DNA of 64,000 nt from [Actinomadura] parvosata subsp. kistnae (lineage in GTDB: Bacteria; Actinomycetota; Actinomycetes; Streptosporangiales; Streptosporangiaceae), in assembly GCF_900323885.1 (NCBI RefSeq), contig NZ_OOHJ01000030.1:558001-622000 (forward strand), written 5' to 3'. The position numbers were made by a program, and so were the translations under genes. This document shows, in pieces, positions 1 to 7,939 of the stretch; position 1 is the stretch's first letter, and the number at the start of each line of letters is the position of its first letter. Below the pieces are notes generated by a model that had not been told where the DNA came from, made no database searches, and saw only the letters and a program-made list of their open reading frames with translations.

Positions 1-1
1 G

Positions 2-280
2 ATCGCCACCAAGAACGGGATGCTCGGCACGCTGCTCGCGATGATCGAATCAGGCGAGATCGCCCATGCCCACACCCGGACCGAGCTGCTGGGCGCCATC
101 GACGACCTCCTCGAAGCCGGCCGCGCGAGCGCGCAACTGCGCACCGACGTCCCCGCCGAGGACATCGCCGCCGCTCTCATCGGCATCTTCACCGTGGCCG
201 GCTCGCCCGAGCACGAGGCGATGGCGGCTCGCCTGCTGGACCTCCTGATGGACGGCCTGCGCCCCTGCGGCCAGGGCTGA
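2..280 (+). CDS. TetR/AcrR-family regulator, C-terminal part (cut by window start)
   Basis: The reading frame is open from the first bases and ends at a TGA at 278-280, so only about 92 C-terminal residues are visible. The helix-turn-helix part lies outside the window. The visible part is all-helical and resembles the ligand-binding/dimerisation half of TetR proteins (SbtR-like C-terminus), with alternating hydrophobic and charged residues and an alanine-rich 'EDIAAALIGIF' helix followed by a last leucine-rich helix. The next gene is convergent, 6 bp downstream. The family call rests on overall resemblance only; the ligand and targets cannot be judged. Confidence 0.6.
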   Translation: MATKNGMLGTLLAMIESGEIAHAHTRTELLGAIDDLLEAGRASAQLRTDVPAEDIAAALIGIFTVAGSPEHEAMAARLLDLLMDGLRPCGQG

Positions 281-286
281 CCATGC

Positions 287-766
287 TCACCGCCGCACCG
301 GCGCCGACGACGCCCGGTCGTTCACGCGGTCGATCACCTGCCGGCTCCACGTGTGGATGGCCTCGGCCTGCTCGGGCGTGAGCGCGTCGAAGAAGTAGCG
401 GCGGATGTTGTCCGCGTGCCCCAGGATGGCGCCCTCCACGACGCCGCGCCCCTTGGCCGTCAGCCCGATCCCCACCCGGCGGCCGGAGCGGTCCTCGGTG
501 CGGTCCACCAGCTCGCGGCTCTCCATCCGCGTCAGCTGGTGCGCCACGCGGCTTTTCTCCCAGGCGAGAGACTCGGCGAGCTCGCTGACGCGCATCCGCC
601 CCTCGGCCGCCCGGTGCAGCGTCACGAGCACGCTGAACTCGGCCTTGGAGATGCCGTGGTCGCGCTGCAGATCACGGTCGAGCTCACGGGCCAGGAGGCG
701 CTGCGCCTCCATCCAGTCGCTCCACAGCTCCCACTGCTCAGGCTCCAGGGTGCGGGGCTCGGCCAT
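287..766 (-). CDS. MarR-family transcriptional regulator
   Basis: 159 residues, a normal MarR length. The winged helix covers about residues 35-110: 'LQRDHGISKAEFSVLVTL' leads into the recognition helix 'SELAESLAWEKSRVAHQLTR' and the wing 'VDRTEDRSGRRVGIGLT'. The frame stays open to 826, but I take the ATG at 766 because the sequence upstream of it reads through the palindromic operator region. It is divergent from a flavoprotein reductase at 874, and a perfect 16-bp inverted repeat lies between the two. The simplest reading is autoregulation plus repression of the reductase, lifted by a redox-active or phenolic ligand. That ligand class is known for MarR proteins generally and is not shown here. 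Confidence 0.9.
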   Translation of the reverse strand: MAEPRTLEPEQWELWSDWMEAQRLLARELDRDLQRDHGISKAEFSVLVTLHRAAEGRMRVSELAESLAWEKSRVAHQLTRMESRELVDRTEDRSGRRVGIGLTAKGRGVVEGAILGHADNIRRYFFDALTPEQAEAIHTWSRQVIDRVNDRASSAPVRR

Positions 767-787
767 GGCCCGATCGTAACGCCTCGG

Positions 788-833
788 AGTTGACGTGACA
801 ACTCGCCTCGTGCTTAGAGTTGTCACGTCAACT
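788..833. promoter_or_regulatory. Two-arm MarR-type operator in a divergent promoter
   Basis: AGTTGACGTGACAACT (788-803) and AGTTGTCACGTCAACT (818-833) are exact reverse complements separated by 14 bp. Each arm is also a near-palindrome (TTG-N6-CAA), so this could be two dimer sites on nearby faces of the helix. It lies between the MarR start (766) and the FAD reductase start (874), where a shared repressor would act. Confidence 0.75.
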
Positions 834-873
834 TCGACGCTGTCGCATGACGGCGAGCCGCTGAGGAGCGAGC

Positions 874-1968
874 ATGAATCACGTGGTGATCGTCGGGGGA
901 GGTTACGGCGGGTCGCTGGTCGCCAAGGAGCTGGACGCCGAGGCGGACGTCACGCTCATCGACCCCCGGGAGGCGTTCGTCAACGCGGCCGCGTCGCTGC
1001 GGGCGCTGACCCGCCCGGACTGGGCGCCCAACGCGTTCTTCCCGTTCGCGACCCTGCTCCGGCGGGGACGGGTGATCCGCGGCAGGGCCGTCTCCGTGGA
1101 CCCGAAGGGCGTCGCGCTCGCCTCGGGCGAGCGGGTCGAGGCCGATCACCTGGTGCTGGCCACCGGCTCCGGCTACCCGTATCCGGCCAAACCGCACCCT
1201 GCGGCGACGAGCGTCGCCCGGCAACTGGACGATCTGCGCGCCACCCACCGGGAGCTGGCCGCCGCCGGGCGCGTGCTGATCCTCGGCGCGGGTCCGGTCG
1301 GCCTGGAGCTCGCCGGGGAGATCAAGGACGTCTGGCCGGACAAGCACGTCGTCATCCTCGACAGGTCCGAGCAGCTGCTGCCCGGCTTCCTGCCCGAGGT
1401 GCGCAACGAGCTGCGCCGCCGGCTGGACGACCTCGGCATCGACGTGCGCCAGGGCACCGGCCTGACCGCGTTACCGCCGGTCGAGGCCGGTCGGGCCGGG
1501 CGTTTCGAGGTCACCACCGACAGGGGCGAGCGGATCGTGGCGGACATCTGGTTCCAGGCGTTCGGCGTCGAGATCAACACCGGATACCTGGCCGACGGAG
1601 CCCTGTCGCCGCTGACCGAGCGGGGAGAGGTGCCGGTCACCGAGCACCTGAACGTCCAGGGCTACGAGCACGTCCACGCGATCGGCGACATCGCCGCTCT
1701 CCCCGACCCCAAGATGGCCTCCTACGCGATGACCCATGCCGCCGTCGTGGTGCGCAACATCAGAGCGCGGCTGGCCGGCGGCCGGCCGGACACCGTTCAC
1801 ACACCGGCGTCCGAACGAAGGATCCTGCTTCCGCTGGGCACGCGCGCGGGCGTCGGGCAGCTCCCCACCCCGGACGGCGTCGCCGCGGCCACGGCGGAGA
1901 CGGTCCGCGAACGCAAGGGCGCCGACCTGTTCACCGCCCGTTTCGCCGCCCGCTTCGGCCGCACCTGA
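874..1968 (+). CDS. FAD-dependent pyridine-nucleotide oxidoreductase (NDH-2/AIF-like)
   Basis: 364 residues. The N-terminal Rossmann motif 'VVIVGGGYGGSLVAKEL' (residues 3-19) binds FAD. A second dinucleotide motif 'RVLILGAGPVGLELAGEI' near residues 133-150 binds NAD(P)H. The late 'HAIGDIAALPDP' motif near residue 270 is the FAD-contacting GD motif of this superfamily. There is no redox CxxxxC pair, so it resembles NDH-2/AIF-type reductases more than disulfide reductases. GAGGAGC precedes the ATG at good spacing. The divergent MarR gene and shared operator suggest expression in response to a quinone-like or oxidative signal. Its electron acceptor is unknown. Confidence 0.88.
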   Translation: MNHVVIVGGGYGGSLVAKELDAEADVTLIDPREAFVNAAASLRALTRPDWAPNAFFPFATLLRRGRVIRGRAVSVDPKGVALASGERVEADHLVLATGSGYPYPAKPHPAATSVARQLDDLRATHRELAAAGRVLILGAGPVGLELAGEIKDVWPDKHVVILDRSEQLLPGFLPEVRNELRRRLDDLGIDVRQGTGLTALPPVEAGRAGRFEVTTDRGERIVADIWFQAFGVEINTGYLADGALSPLTERGEVPVTEHLNVQGYEHVHAIGDIAALPDPKMASYAMTHAAVVVRNIRARLAGGRPDTVHTPASERRILLPLGTRAGVGQLPTPDGVAAATAETVRERKGADLFTARFAARFGRT

Positions 1969-1998
1969 GAGGCCGTCCCGGTGGCGGCGGCTCGCCGC

Positions 1999-2271
1999 TC
2001 AGTCGCGCTGCTGATCACCGCCGATGCCCAGCTCGTGCGCGATGTCCTCCACGTTGGTGAAGGTGCGGTCCGGCAGGGAACGCAGCGCGGACAGCACCCC
2101 CTGCGGGGCCGACTGCGACTGCGCGCGCTCCACCAGCGTCGCCCGGTCGGCGGGGAAGGCGTGCACCCCGCTGATCCAGCGTGCCAGGTCGCTGCGCCGC
2201 TCCACGTCCTGCGCGCTCATCCCTTCCGGGGAGCCTGGCGCGCGCCCATGGTCGTCACGGTCCTGAGTCAT
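1999..2271 (-). CDS. DUF2795-domain small protein
   Basis: 90 residues. The centre 'LARWISGVHAFPADRATLVE' and the tail 'LRSLPDRTFTNVEDIAHELG' match the layout of DUF2795 proteins: short acidic helical proteins common in actinobacteria and often found near stress or osmotic genes. No catalytic residues are seen. It follows the STAS gene by 12 bp on the same strand and is probably cotranscribed with it from the sigma-B-like promoter at 2695-2719, which would make it a stress-induced protein. Its molecular role is unknown. Confidence 0.75.
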   Translation of the reverse strand: MTQDRDDHGRAPGSPEGMSAQDVERRSDLARWISGVHAFPADRATLVERAQSQSAPQGVLSALRSLPDRTFTNVEDIAHELGIGGDQQRD

Positions 2272-2283
2272 CTCTGCGTCCTT

Positions 2284-2640
2284 TCAGCCGAGCGGATGCG
2301 GTTGGGGGCAGCGCACGTCCGCCGCCGTTCGGTCCGGCGGCGCCAGGTCCTGGTCGGGCAGGACGGCACGCAGCACCAGGGCCGCCGGAGCGCTGGGGCC
2401 GACCAGCGTCAGGTTCCCGCCGAGCGAGCGGGCCAGCCGGCGCGCCCGCAGCATGGCGGTGGCTCCCCGGGAGTCCATGAACGTCACGCGCCGCAGGTCC
2501 ACGCTCAGCCGCGGGCCGCGCTGCCGGATCACGGTGGCGAGGAATTCGTACAGGTCGTCGGCGGTGAGCAGATCGACCTCTCCGTCCACGCCGACGACGG
2601 GTGCGCCTGCGGACAGGCTGACACTGAAGTCCAGTCTCAT
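2284..2640 (-). CDS. STAS-domain anti-sigma-factor antagonist
   Basis: 118 residues, a single STAS domain. 'VVGVDGEVDLLTADDLYEFL' is the characteristic N-terminal strand-helix, and 'VDLRRVTFMDSRGATAMLRA' carries the conserved Asp-Ser pair whose serine is phosphorylated by a cognate anti-sigma kinase. In this family the unphosphorylated protein captures the kinase and frees a sigma factor. No kinase is adjacent, so its partner may be the HATPase protein at 11.0-11.6 kb or one outside the window. A sigma-B-type promoter lies directly upstream, consistent with positive feedback in a stress-sigma circuit. Confidence 0.88.
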   Translation of the reverse strand: MRLDFSVSLSAGAPVVGVDGEVDLLTADDLYEFLATVIRQRGPRLSVDLRRVTFMDSRGATAMLRARRLARSLGGNLTLVGPSAPAALVLRAVLPDQDLAPPDRTAADVRCPQPHPLG

Positions 2641-2694
2641 GAAGGGTTCCTAGCTGGTGCACGCCCGGCGCTCTGGTGCGCCGGGTCCCCTCCC

Positions 2695-2719
2695 GTACCC
2701 TCAGCAAGCCACCTCAACC
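2695..2719 (-). promoter_or_regulatory. Sigma-B-like promoter for the STAS/DUF2795 genes
   Basis: Read on the minus strand: GGTT, 15 nt, GGGTAC. This matches the streptomycete sigma-B consensus GNNT-N14-16-GGGTAC/T. It ends about 55 bp before the STAS start at 2640. Confidence 0.6.
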
Positions 2720-2790
2720 GCCTTCTCACCTCTCCCCCGCTCCCGCTGTGAGGCCGGGCCTCCGCAACACGCGGCCGGTGGCGGAGGACG

Positions 2791-2824
2791 GCGGTTTGGG
2801 GGGCGCGGCGGTTTGGGGGGCGCG
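2791..2824. repeat. 17-bp perfect tandem duplication
   Basis: GCGGTTTGGGGGGCGCG occurs twice without a gap (2791-2807 and 2808-2824), immediately before the ATG at 2845. It sits where the promoter or leader of the downstream pair should be, and its G6 runs could form unusual structure. Confidence 0.85.
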
Positions 2825-2844
2825 GTGCGGGGCAGCCGCGCGGC

Positions 2845-3291
2845 ATGAAGCCCATACCGTTCACCGGCCGCGGGCCTCGCGGCCGGGGCCGCCGTACCCG
2901 ACGCCTCTTGCTGGTGGGGGCCGTCGCGGCCGTCGCGGGTGCGGCGGTCGCGCGACGGGCGCGGGCCGCGCGCGCGGCGGAGCCTGCCTGGTTCGCCGTC
3001 ACGGTCCTGGCGGACCCGGCCGAGCTGGCCGGGCCCGGCCGGCCCGACGTGCTGGCCCGGCTGGCCGAGCGGCACGAGGTGCGCGTCACGCCCGCTCCGG
3101 GCGGGCGGGGCAGCGAGATCGCGGTCCGCGCCGCCGACGGGCAGGCCAGGCAGCAGGTACGGGCACTCAAGCAACTCCTGGAGACCGGCGAGGTGCTCGT
3201 GGTGAAGGGGCAGCCGGAAGGACACCGGACGGTCCTGGGCCGGACGGGCCTGCCCGCGTTCCGCCGGCTGACCAGGGAAGGGCTGCGATGA
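2845..3291 (+). CDS. Small membrane-anchored protein of unknown function
   Basis: 148 residues. An arginine-rich N-terminus (residues 4-20) is followed by one hydrophobic helix 'LLLVGAVAAVAGAAVARRAR' and a soluble domain of about 95 residues with mixed beta/alpha character. A signal anchor fits better than a cleaved signal, because arginines follow the helix. The stop overlaps the next ATG (ATGA at 3288-3291), so it is translationally coupled to the zinc alcohol dehydrogenase. Such coupling suggests a partner or accessory role. I do not recognise the domain. Confidence 0.7.
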   Translation: MKPIPFTGRGPRGRGRRTRRLLLVGAVAAVAGAAVARRARAARAAEPAWFAVTVLADPAELAGPGRPDVLARLAERHEVRVTPAPGGRGSEIAVRAADGQARQQVRALKQLLETGEVLVVKGQPEGHRTVLGRTGLPAFRRLTREGLR

Positions 3292-4454
3292 AGGCGCTGT
3301 GCTGGACCGGCGTAAACCAGGTGTCGGTCGAGGACGTCCCCGACCCGGTGATGCTCAACCGGCAGGACGCCGTCGTCAAGGTCACCGCCAGCTCGGTCTG
3401 CGGATCGGACCTGCACCTGCTGGACGGGTACGTGCCCACGATGGCGGCGGGGGACGTGCTCGGCCACGAGTTCGTCGGCGAGGTAGTCGAGGTCGGGCCG
3501 GACGTGCGCGAGCGGCGAGCCGGCGAGCGGGTGACGGTGTGCTCGATCATCGGGTGCGGCCGCTGCCACTACTGCCGGACCGGGCTGTGGTCGCTGTGCG
3601 ACAACACCAACCCCAACCCCGGCTTCCTGGAGAAGCTGAACGGGCACGCCACGGCCGGCATCTTCGGCTACTCGCACGCGATGGGCGGTTTCGCGGGCAG
3701 CCACGCCGAGTACGTGCGGGTGCCGTACGCCGACGTCAACGCCTTCCCCGTGCCCGAGGGCGTGCCGGACTCCAGCGCGGTGTTCGCCTCCGACGCGGTG
3801 CCGACCGGCTGGATGGGCGCCGACCTGGGCGAGGCCGGCCCGGGCAAGGTGGTGGCCGTGTGGGGGTGCGGCGGCGTCGGCCAGATGGCGGTCCTGGCGG
3901 CGCTGCTGATGGGCGCCGAACGGGTGATCGCGATCGACCGGTTCCCCGAGCGGCTGGCGATGGCCGCCACGATCGGCGCCGAGACCCTGGACTACGAGCG
4001 GGTGGACGTGCTGGACGCCCTCAAGGAGCTGACCGGCGGGCGCGGGCCGGACACCTGTATCGAGGCGGTCGGCATGGAGAGCCACGGCACCGGCCTCCAG
4101 TACGCCTACGACCGGGCCAAGCAGTCCGTACGCCTGCAGAGCGACCGCGGCCTGTCGCTGCGCCAGGCCATCCACGCCTGCCGCAAGGGCGGCATCGTCT
4201 CCGTCCTGGGCGTCTACCTCGGGCTGGTCGACAAGTTCCCGATGGGCGCGGTGATGAACAAGGGGCTGACGCTGCGCAGCGCCCAGCAGCACGGCCACCG
4301 CTACATCCCGATGATCCTCGACCGGATGAGCAAGGGCGAGATCGACGCCTCTCCCCTGCTCACCCACCCGATGAGCCTGCGCGACGGCCCCAAGGGCTAC
4401 GACCTGTTCAAGAACAAGCGGGACGGCTGCGTACGGGCCGTCTTCCAGCCCTGA
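3288..4454 (+). CDS. Zinc-dependent alcohol dehydrogenase (MDR family)
   Basis: 388 residues. The GroES-like domain carries the catalytic-zinc ligands in 'SVCGSDLHLLDG' and 'VLGHEFVGEVVEVG', then the structural-zinc cysteines in 'CGRCHYCRTGLWSLCDN'. The nucleotide fold has 'VAVWGCGGVGQMAVLAALLM'. The insert-rich form with a long 'KQSVRLQSDRGLSLRQAIHA' segment is typical of formaldehyde- and threonine-dehydrogenase-like bacterial members. The ATG at 3288 is chosen because it overlaps the upstream stop; the frame is open further upstream without Shine-Dalgarno support. The substrate is unresolved. Confidence 0.92.
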   Translation: MKALCWTGVNQVSVEDVPDPVMLNRQDAVVKVTASSVCGSDLHLLDGYVPTMAAGDVLGHEFVGEVVEVGPDVRERRAGERVTVCSIIGCGRCHYCRTGLWSLCDNTNPNPGFLEKLNGHATAGIFGYSHAMGGFAGSHAEYVRVPYADVNAFPVPEGVPDSSAVFASDAVPTGWMGADLGEAGPGKVVAVWGCGGVGQMAVLAALLMGAERVIAIDRFPERLAMAATIGAETLDYERVDVLDALKELTGGRGPDTCIEAVGMESHGTGLQYAYDRAKQSVRLQSDRGLSLRQAIHACRKGGIVSVLGVYLGLVDKFPMGAVMNKGLTLRSAQQHGHRYIPMILDRMSKGEIDASPLLTHPMSLRDGPKGYDLFKNKRDGCVRAVFQP

Positions 4455-4659
4455 ACCACGAACCCCACCGCATCGTTTTCCCGCTGGGCCTCCCGGCAGC
4501 GTCATGCGCGCGGTGCCGGGCACGCTCCAGCGCCGCCGGGCGCGATGGGCGGCGGCGTGCCGCAGCCCGCGCAGCAGGTGGCGGCGGGCCAGCTCCGCCG
4601 TCAGGTGCCGGTGCTGGGCCAGGTCGGCCGCCCGTGCTCCGTGGCCAGGTCGCCACTCC
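4455..4659. other. Gene-free stretch with a possible coding remnant
   Basis: No intact gene. On the minus strand, about 4500-4650 translates to an arginine/alanine-rich helical piece ('LAQHRHLTAELARRHLLRG') with no start, which may be the tail of a lost small gene. It is equally possible that this is only high-GC coding-like noise. Confidence 0.35.
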
Positions 4660-4676
4660 GGACACGTTAAGTGTCC
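4660..4676. promoter_or_regulatory. Palindrome upstream of the beta-helix gene
   Basis: GGACAC-GTTAA-GTGTCC, a perfect 6-bp inverted repeat with an AT-rich centre in otherwise GC-rich DNA. It lies 168 bp before the ATG at 4844 and is a candidate operator. Confidence 0.5.
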
Positions 4677-4843
4677 GCATTGACACCGAAAGTATTCATG
4701 CTGGTAGTCGGCGTGTCATGTCATTTTCCGGGGCGATCGGCGACCCGTGCACGCCGGAGCTTGATCGCCAATCGCCTGACCGCGAGCGATCTTCGGCGCT
4801 ACTGTTCGCTGTCAACAACGTCGCCGTGGAAGCGGGGAAATCG

Positions 4844-6898
4844 ATGCGACATTCGGTTGCCGTGGTCGCGCTACTCATCGTAGCGACCTTCCTGAATGGA
4901 GTGACGGGTCAGGCGGCCGGCGCCGACGCCCGCCGAGAAAGCGCGGCCGGCGGCTGGTACGCCGAGTTACCGGCCCACTTAAAGGTCTGCGACAGCGAGG
5001 CGTGGAAGGGCGGCCCGGCCAGTGCGCCGGCGGGCGCCGTCGTGGTGCCGGAGGGCGACAACAAGGGCTTCGACTTCGACCAGCCCGACACGACCTACTG
5101 GTTCGCCCCGGGCACGCACACGCTCGGCGACGGGCGGTACAGCCAGATCGCCACGGGCGCGAACAGCGTCTACATCGGGGCTCCCGGCGCGGTCCTCGAC
5201 GGCAAGAACATCAATGTCTACGCCTTCTCCGGCGAGGCCACGAATGTGCGCATCGCCTATCTCGAGATCCGCAACTTCGGCGCGGGCGCGGACAACGGCG
5301 ACGAAGGCGTCATCAACCACTCCGCCGGTGACGGCTGGGTGATGGAGTACCTGTACGCGCACCACAACGACGGCGCGGCGGTGTTCCTCGGCAGCGAGAA
5401 CACGCTGCGCCACAGTTGCCTGAAGGACAACGGCCAGTACGGCGCCAGCGCGTACAAGAAGCAGGTCGCGGACGACTCGGCGATCAAGAACCTCGTCGTG
5501 CACAACAACGAGATCGCCGGCAACAACCAGGACGACTGGGAGACCCGGATCCCGGGGTGCGGCTGCACCGGCGGCCTGAAGTTCTGGGACGTCAAGGGCG
5601 CCACCGTCACCGAGAACTACGTGCACGACAACCTGAGCGTCGGCCTCTGGGCCGACACCAACAACATCGACTTCCTGTTCGACCGCAACTGGATCGAGCA
5701 CAACGAGAGCGTCGGCCTCTGGTACGAGATCAGCTACAACGCCACCATCACCCGCAACGTCTTCAAGCGGAACGCCTGGGCCAGCGGCGTCAAGAACCAG
5801 GGCTCACCGGCGCCGGCGATCTACATCTCGGAATCGGGCGGCGACGCCCGGCTCGCGAGCGCCACCAGCGGCAGCACGAACCTCACCATCAACGACAACT
5901 ACTTCGAGGACAACTTCTCCGGCGTCTCGATCTTCGAGAACGCCAACCGCTTCTGCAACTCCAACGCGAACACCAGCAGGTCCTACTGCACGCCGCTGGT
6001 CGACCCGAAGCTGATCCCGCCGCCCTACGACGAGGACTACGTCGACCCGGTCAACGCCACCCACCCCTGCTACACCTCCGTCAAGGACGAGCCGTACCGG
6101 AGCGACTGCCGCTGGCACTCGCGCAACGTCAAGGTGTTCGGCAACGAGTTCCGCTTCGACAGGGCGAACGTGCCCTGCGCCGGCCCCTACTGCGGCGCCC
6201 AGGCCCTGTACGCCCAGGGCGCCGACAACCTGCCCTGGTCGCCGTACACGGTCGCCGGGATCCAGCAGGACGTGATGTTCAACGGCGGCAACAGCTTCCA
6301 CGACAACACCTACATCGGTGACTGGAAGTTCGCCAAGGGATGGGGTGAGACCGTCTCCTGGGACACCTGGCGCTCCGCCCCCTACAACCAGGAGGCCGGC
6401 AGCACCCTCAACGGCTCGTCGGAAGAGCCGCCCGTGCCCAACGCGCTCGACGCCGACACCGCGACGCTCGAGAACTCGGCCGGCAAGTGGACCGCCTGGT
6501 ACGGCAGCACCGTGCAACGAGCCGCCGAGGCGGCCCACGCGGGCTCGTACGGGCTGCGGATCGAGGCCACCGGGGGCAGCGGCTGGGGCGTGACGCTCAG
6601 CAACTGGCCCGGCTTCACGACCACCCCGGGCGCGAAGCGGTTCAGCCTGTGGGCCAGGCAGGGCACGGCCGGGATCGCCTCCGCGACCGTCAGCGTGCAG
6701 TGGTTCGACAACGCCCAGCAGCTGCTGCGGACCGATCCGGTTCCGGTGGGTGAGCTGAGCGGGAGCTGGCAGGAGTTCGCGGCGCGGCTCACCGCCCCCG
6801 CCGGGACCGCGAGCGTCAACCTGGAGGTGCGCGGCGCGGGCGGCAGCGCCGGCAGCTCGCTCCACCTGGACGACGTCGTGCTCGCCGACCTGGAGTGA
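4844..6898 (+). CDS. Secreted right-handed beta-helix protein with C-terminal carbohydrate-binding-like domain
   Basis: 684 residues. A Sec signal (residues 1-28) precedes the mature protein. Residues about 60-480 form a parallel beta-helix with Asn-ladder-type repeats ('VRIAYLEIRNFGAG', 'LVVHNNEIAGNNQDDW', 'ATVTENYVHDNLSVGLW'), as in pectate-lyase-like and polysaccharide-degrading proteins. Several cysteines in 500-560 suggest extracellular disulfides. The last 150 residues are a jelly-roll resembling CBM4/9 ('GSYGLRIEATGGSGWGVTL', 'LHLDDVVLADLE'). GGGGAA precedes the ATG; the frame is open far upstream, but only this start gives a signal peptide. It could be a lyase, epimerase or hydrolase, and its substrate is not shown. 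It probably belongs functionally with the 14-32 kb polysaccharide locus. Confidence 0.82.
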   Translation: MRHSVAVVALLIVATFLNGVTGQAAGADARRESAAGGWYAELPAHLKVCDSEAWKGGPASAPAGAVVVPEGDNKGFDFDQPDTTYWFAPGTHTLGDGRYSQIATGANSVYIGAPGAVLDGKNINVYAFSGEATNVRIAYLEIRNFGAGADNGDEGVINHSAGDGWVMEYLYAHHNDGAAVFLGSENTLRHSCLKDNGQYGASAYKKQVADDSAIKNLVVHNNEIAGNNQDDWETRIPGCGCTGGLKFWDVKGATVTENYVHDNLSVGLWADTNNIDFLFDRNWIEHNESVGLWYEISYNATITRNVFKRNAWASGVKNQGSPAPAIYISESGGDARLASATSGSTNLTINDNYFEDNFSGVSIFENANRFCNSNANTSRSYCTPLVDPKLIPPPYDEDYVDPVNATHPCYTSVKDEPYRSDCRWHSRNVKVFGNEFRFDRANVPCAGPYCGAQALYAQGADNLPWSPYTVAGIQQDVMFNGGNSFHDNTYIGDWKFAKGWGETVSWDTWRSAPYNQEAGSTLNGSSEEPPVPNALDADTATLENSAGKWTAWYGSTVQRAAEAAHAGSYGLRIEATGGSGWGVTLSNWPGFTTTPGAKRFSLWARQGTAGIASATVSVQWFDNAQQLLRTDPVPVGELSGSWQEFAARLTAPAGTASVNLEVRGAGGSAGSSLHLDDVVLADLE

Positions 6899-6918
6899 CG
6901 GCGGGCCGGGCATGACGT

Positions 6919-6948
6919 GATGGTCGTGCGTGCCGGCGCACGGCCATC
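6919..6948. terminator. Bidirectional hairpin between convergent genes
   Basis: GATGGTCGTGCG (6919-6930) pairs with CGCACGGCCATC (6937-6948) through a 6-nt loop with one G-U type mismatch. It lies between the ends of the beta-helix gene and the minus-strand hydrolase, without a T-tract, as is usual in actinomycetes. Confidence 0.7.
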
Positions 6949-6970
6949 ACCCCGCCCTGAGGACGGTCTG

Positions 6971-7549
6971 TCAGCCCAGGGCGGCGACGAAGCGGTCCAT
7001 GGCCGTGGTGGCGTCCACCAGCATCCGGGCCGACTCCACCGCGTCCTCGCCCTCCAGGCCGTGATCGGCGCCGGGGATCTCGATGTACTCGTGGCCGGTC
7101 GCCACCGCCGTCTTGCCGTCCCACGACCGGTCCGCCCCTCCCCCGACCAGCAGCGCGGGCTCGCGGCTGCGGCGCAGTGCGTCCGCGACGAGCGCGTACC
7201 GCAGCAACGGGGTCAGCCAGATCGCGGGCAGCCCCCGCTCGGCGGCGAGCGGCGCCGCGAACGAGCCGAGCGACTTGGCCACGAGCAGCACCCGCGGGAC
7301 GTCCCCCTCGGCGTCGAGCGCCGCCCGCGCCTGCTCCATCACCCAGGCGGCCATCTCGTCCTGGTCCCGCGTCTCCGGCGTCTCCCACCAGATCTCCTGG
7401 ACCGACCAGCCGCGCCGGACGAGCACCGTCCGGGCGAGGTGAAGCAGCGGCCGGGCGGGCACGTACGCCGCTCCGGGCAGCAGCACGGCCACCTTGTCGG
7501 AGTCGCGTTCCCATCGGGTCGGCACCCCGAACACCGTTTCAGGAGCCAT
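6971..7549 (-). CDS. Small alpha/beta-hydrolase-like protein
   Basis: 192 residues. 'VAVLLPGAAY' is the first core strand with an oxyanion-type turn. 'VLLVAKSLGSFAAPLA' is the nucleophile elbow with a serine in a K-S-L-G context. 'ALLVGGGADRSWD' and 'YIEIPGADHGLEG' give the expected late Asp and His of the triad. It is short for the fold and has no lid domain. There is no signal peptide, so it acts in the cytosol. It is convergent with the beta-helix gene and has no obvious partner. Its substrate is unknown; esterase or a related activity is likely. Confidence 0.78.
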   Translation of the reverse strand: MAPETVFGVPTRWERDSDKVAVLLPGAAYVPARPLLHLARTVLVRRGWSVQEIWWETPETRDQDEMAAWVMEQARAALDAEGDVPRVLLVAKSLGSFAAPLAAERGLPAIWLTPLLRYALVADALRRSREPALLVGGGADRSWDGKTAVATGHEYIEIPGADHGLEGEDAVESARMLVDATTAMDRFVAALG

Positions 7550-7939
7550 GCCTGGAGTATAGGGTCGCCCCTGCTTGATCCCGTGGTCGTTTTCACCGAT
7601 GACCCGGCCCGCCCCTTCGGCGGCGCCCGGCGGGCACGCGGCGAAAGCGCTCGGCGGGCTCGACGACGTGCTCGCGCCGGCCGTAAGGGTGCATGACCGG
7701 CCGCACGCGTGGTCGGCCGCAGTCGCCGGAGCCGTGGCGAACGTTCCCGCCGCGCCCGGCCACGGCCGCCGAGGCCGCGCCGGACCGGCAGATCCCGTGC
7801 GGGGCCGGTTTCAACGGCCTGGAGCCGTCCATCGCGAGCGCCAGGAGCAAGAGCGAGGCCTGTGCCGGAGGTGAGGCTCCATGACGCGCTGCGTCTCGGC
7901 CGAGGAACAGGTGTTCTCGCATCCTGAAGGCGCGGCCCG
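7550..7939. other. Gene-free stretch of about 390 bp
   Basis: Open frames on both strands are low-complexity and match no family I recognise. No start with a convincing ribosome-binding site was seen. It holds the presumed promoter of the hydrolase at 6971-7549 near 7555-7600, but I cannot fix its elements. Confidence 0.4.

Noticed and set aside
2637..4523. Open frame of about 628 codons on the minus strand opposite the alcohol dehydrogenase
   Set aside because: It is a GC-skew shadow: His/Arg/Val-rich with no family features, and it lies opposite a clearly real gene.
7575..7874. Plus-strand frame of 99 codons in the 7.6-7.9 kb gap
   Set aside because: No ribosome-binding site, no family match, low-complexity composition.
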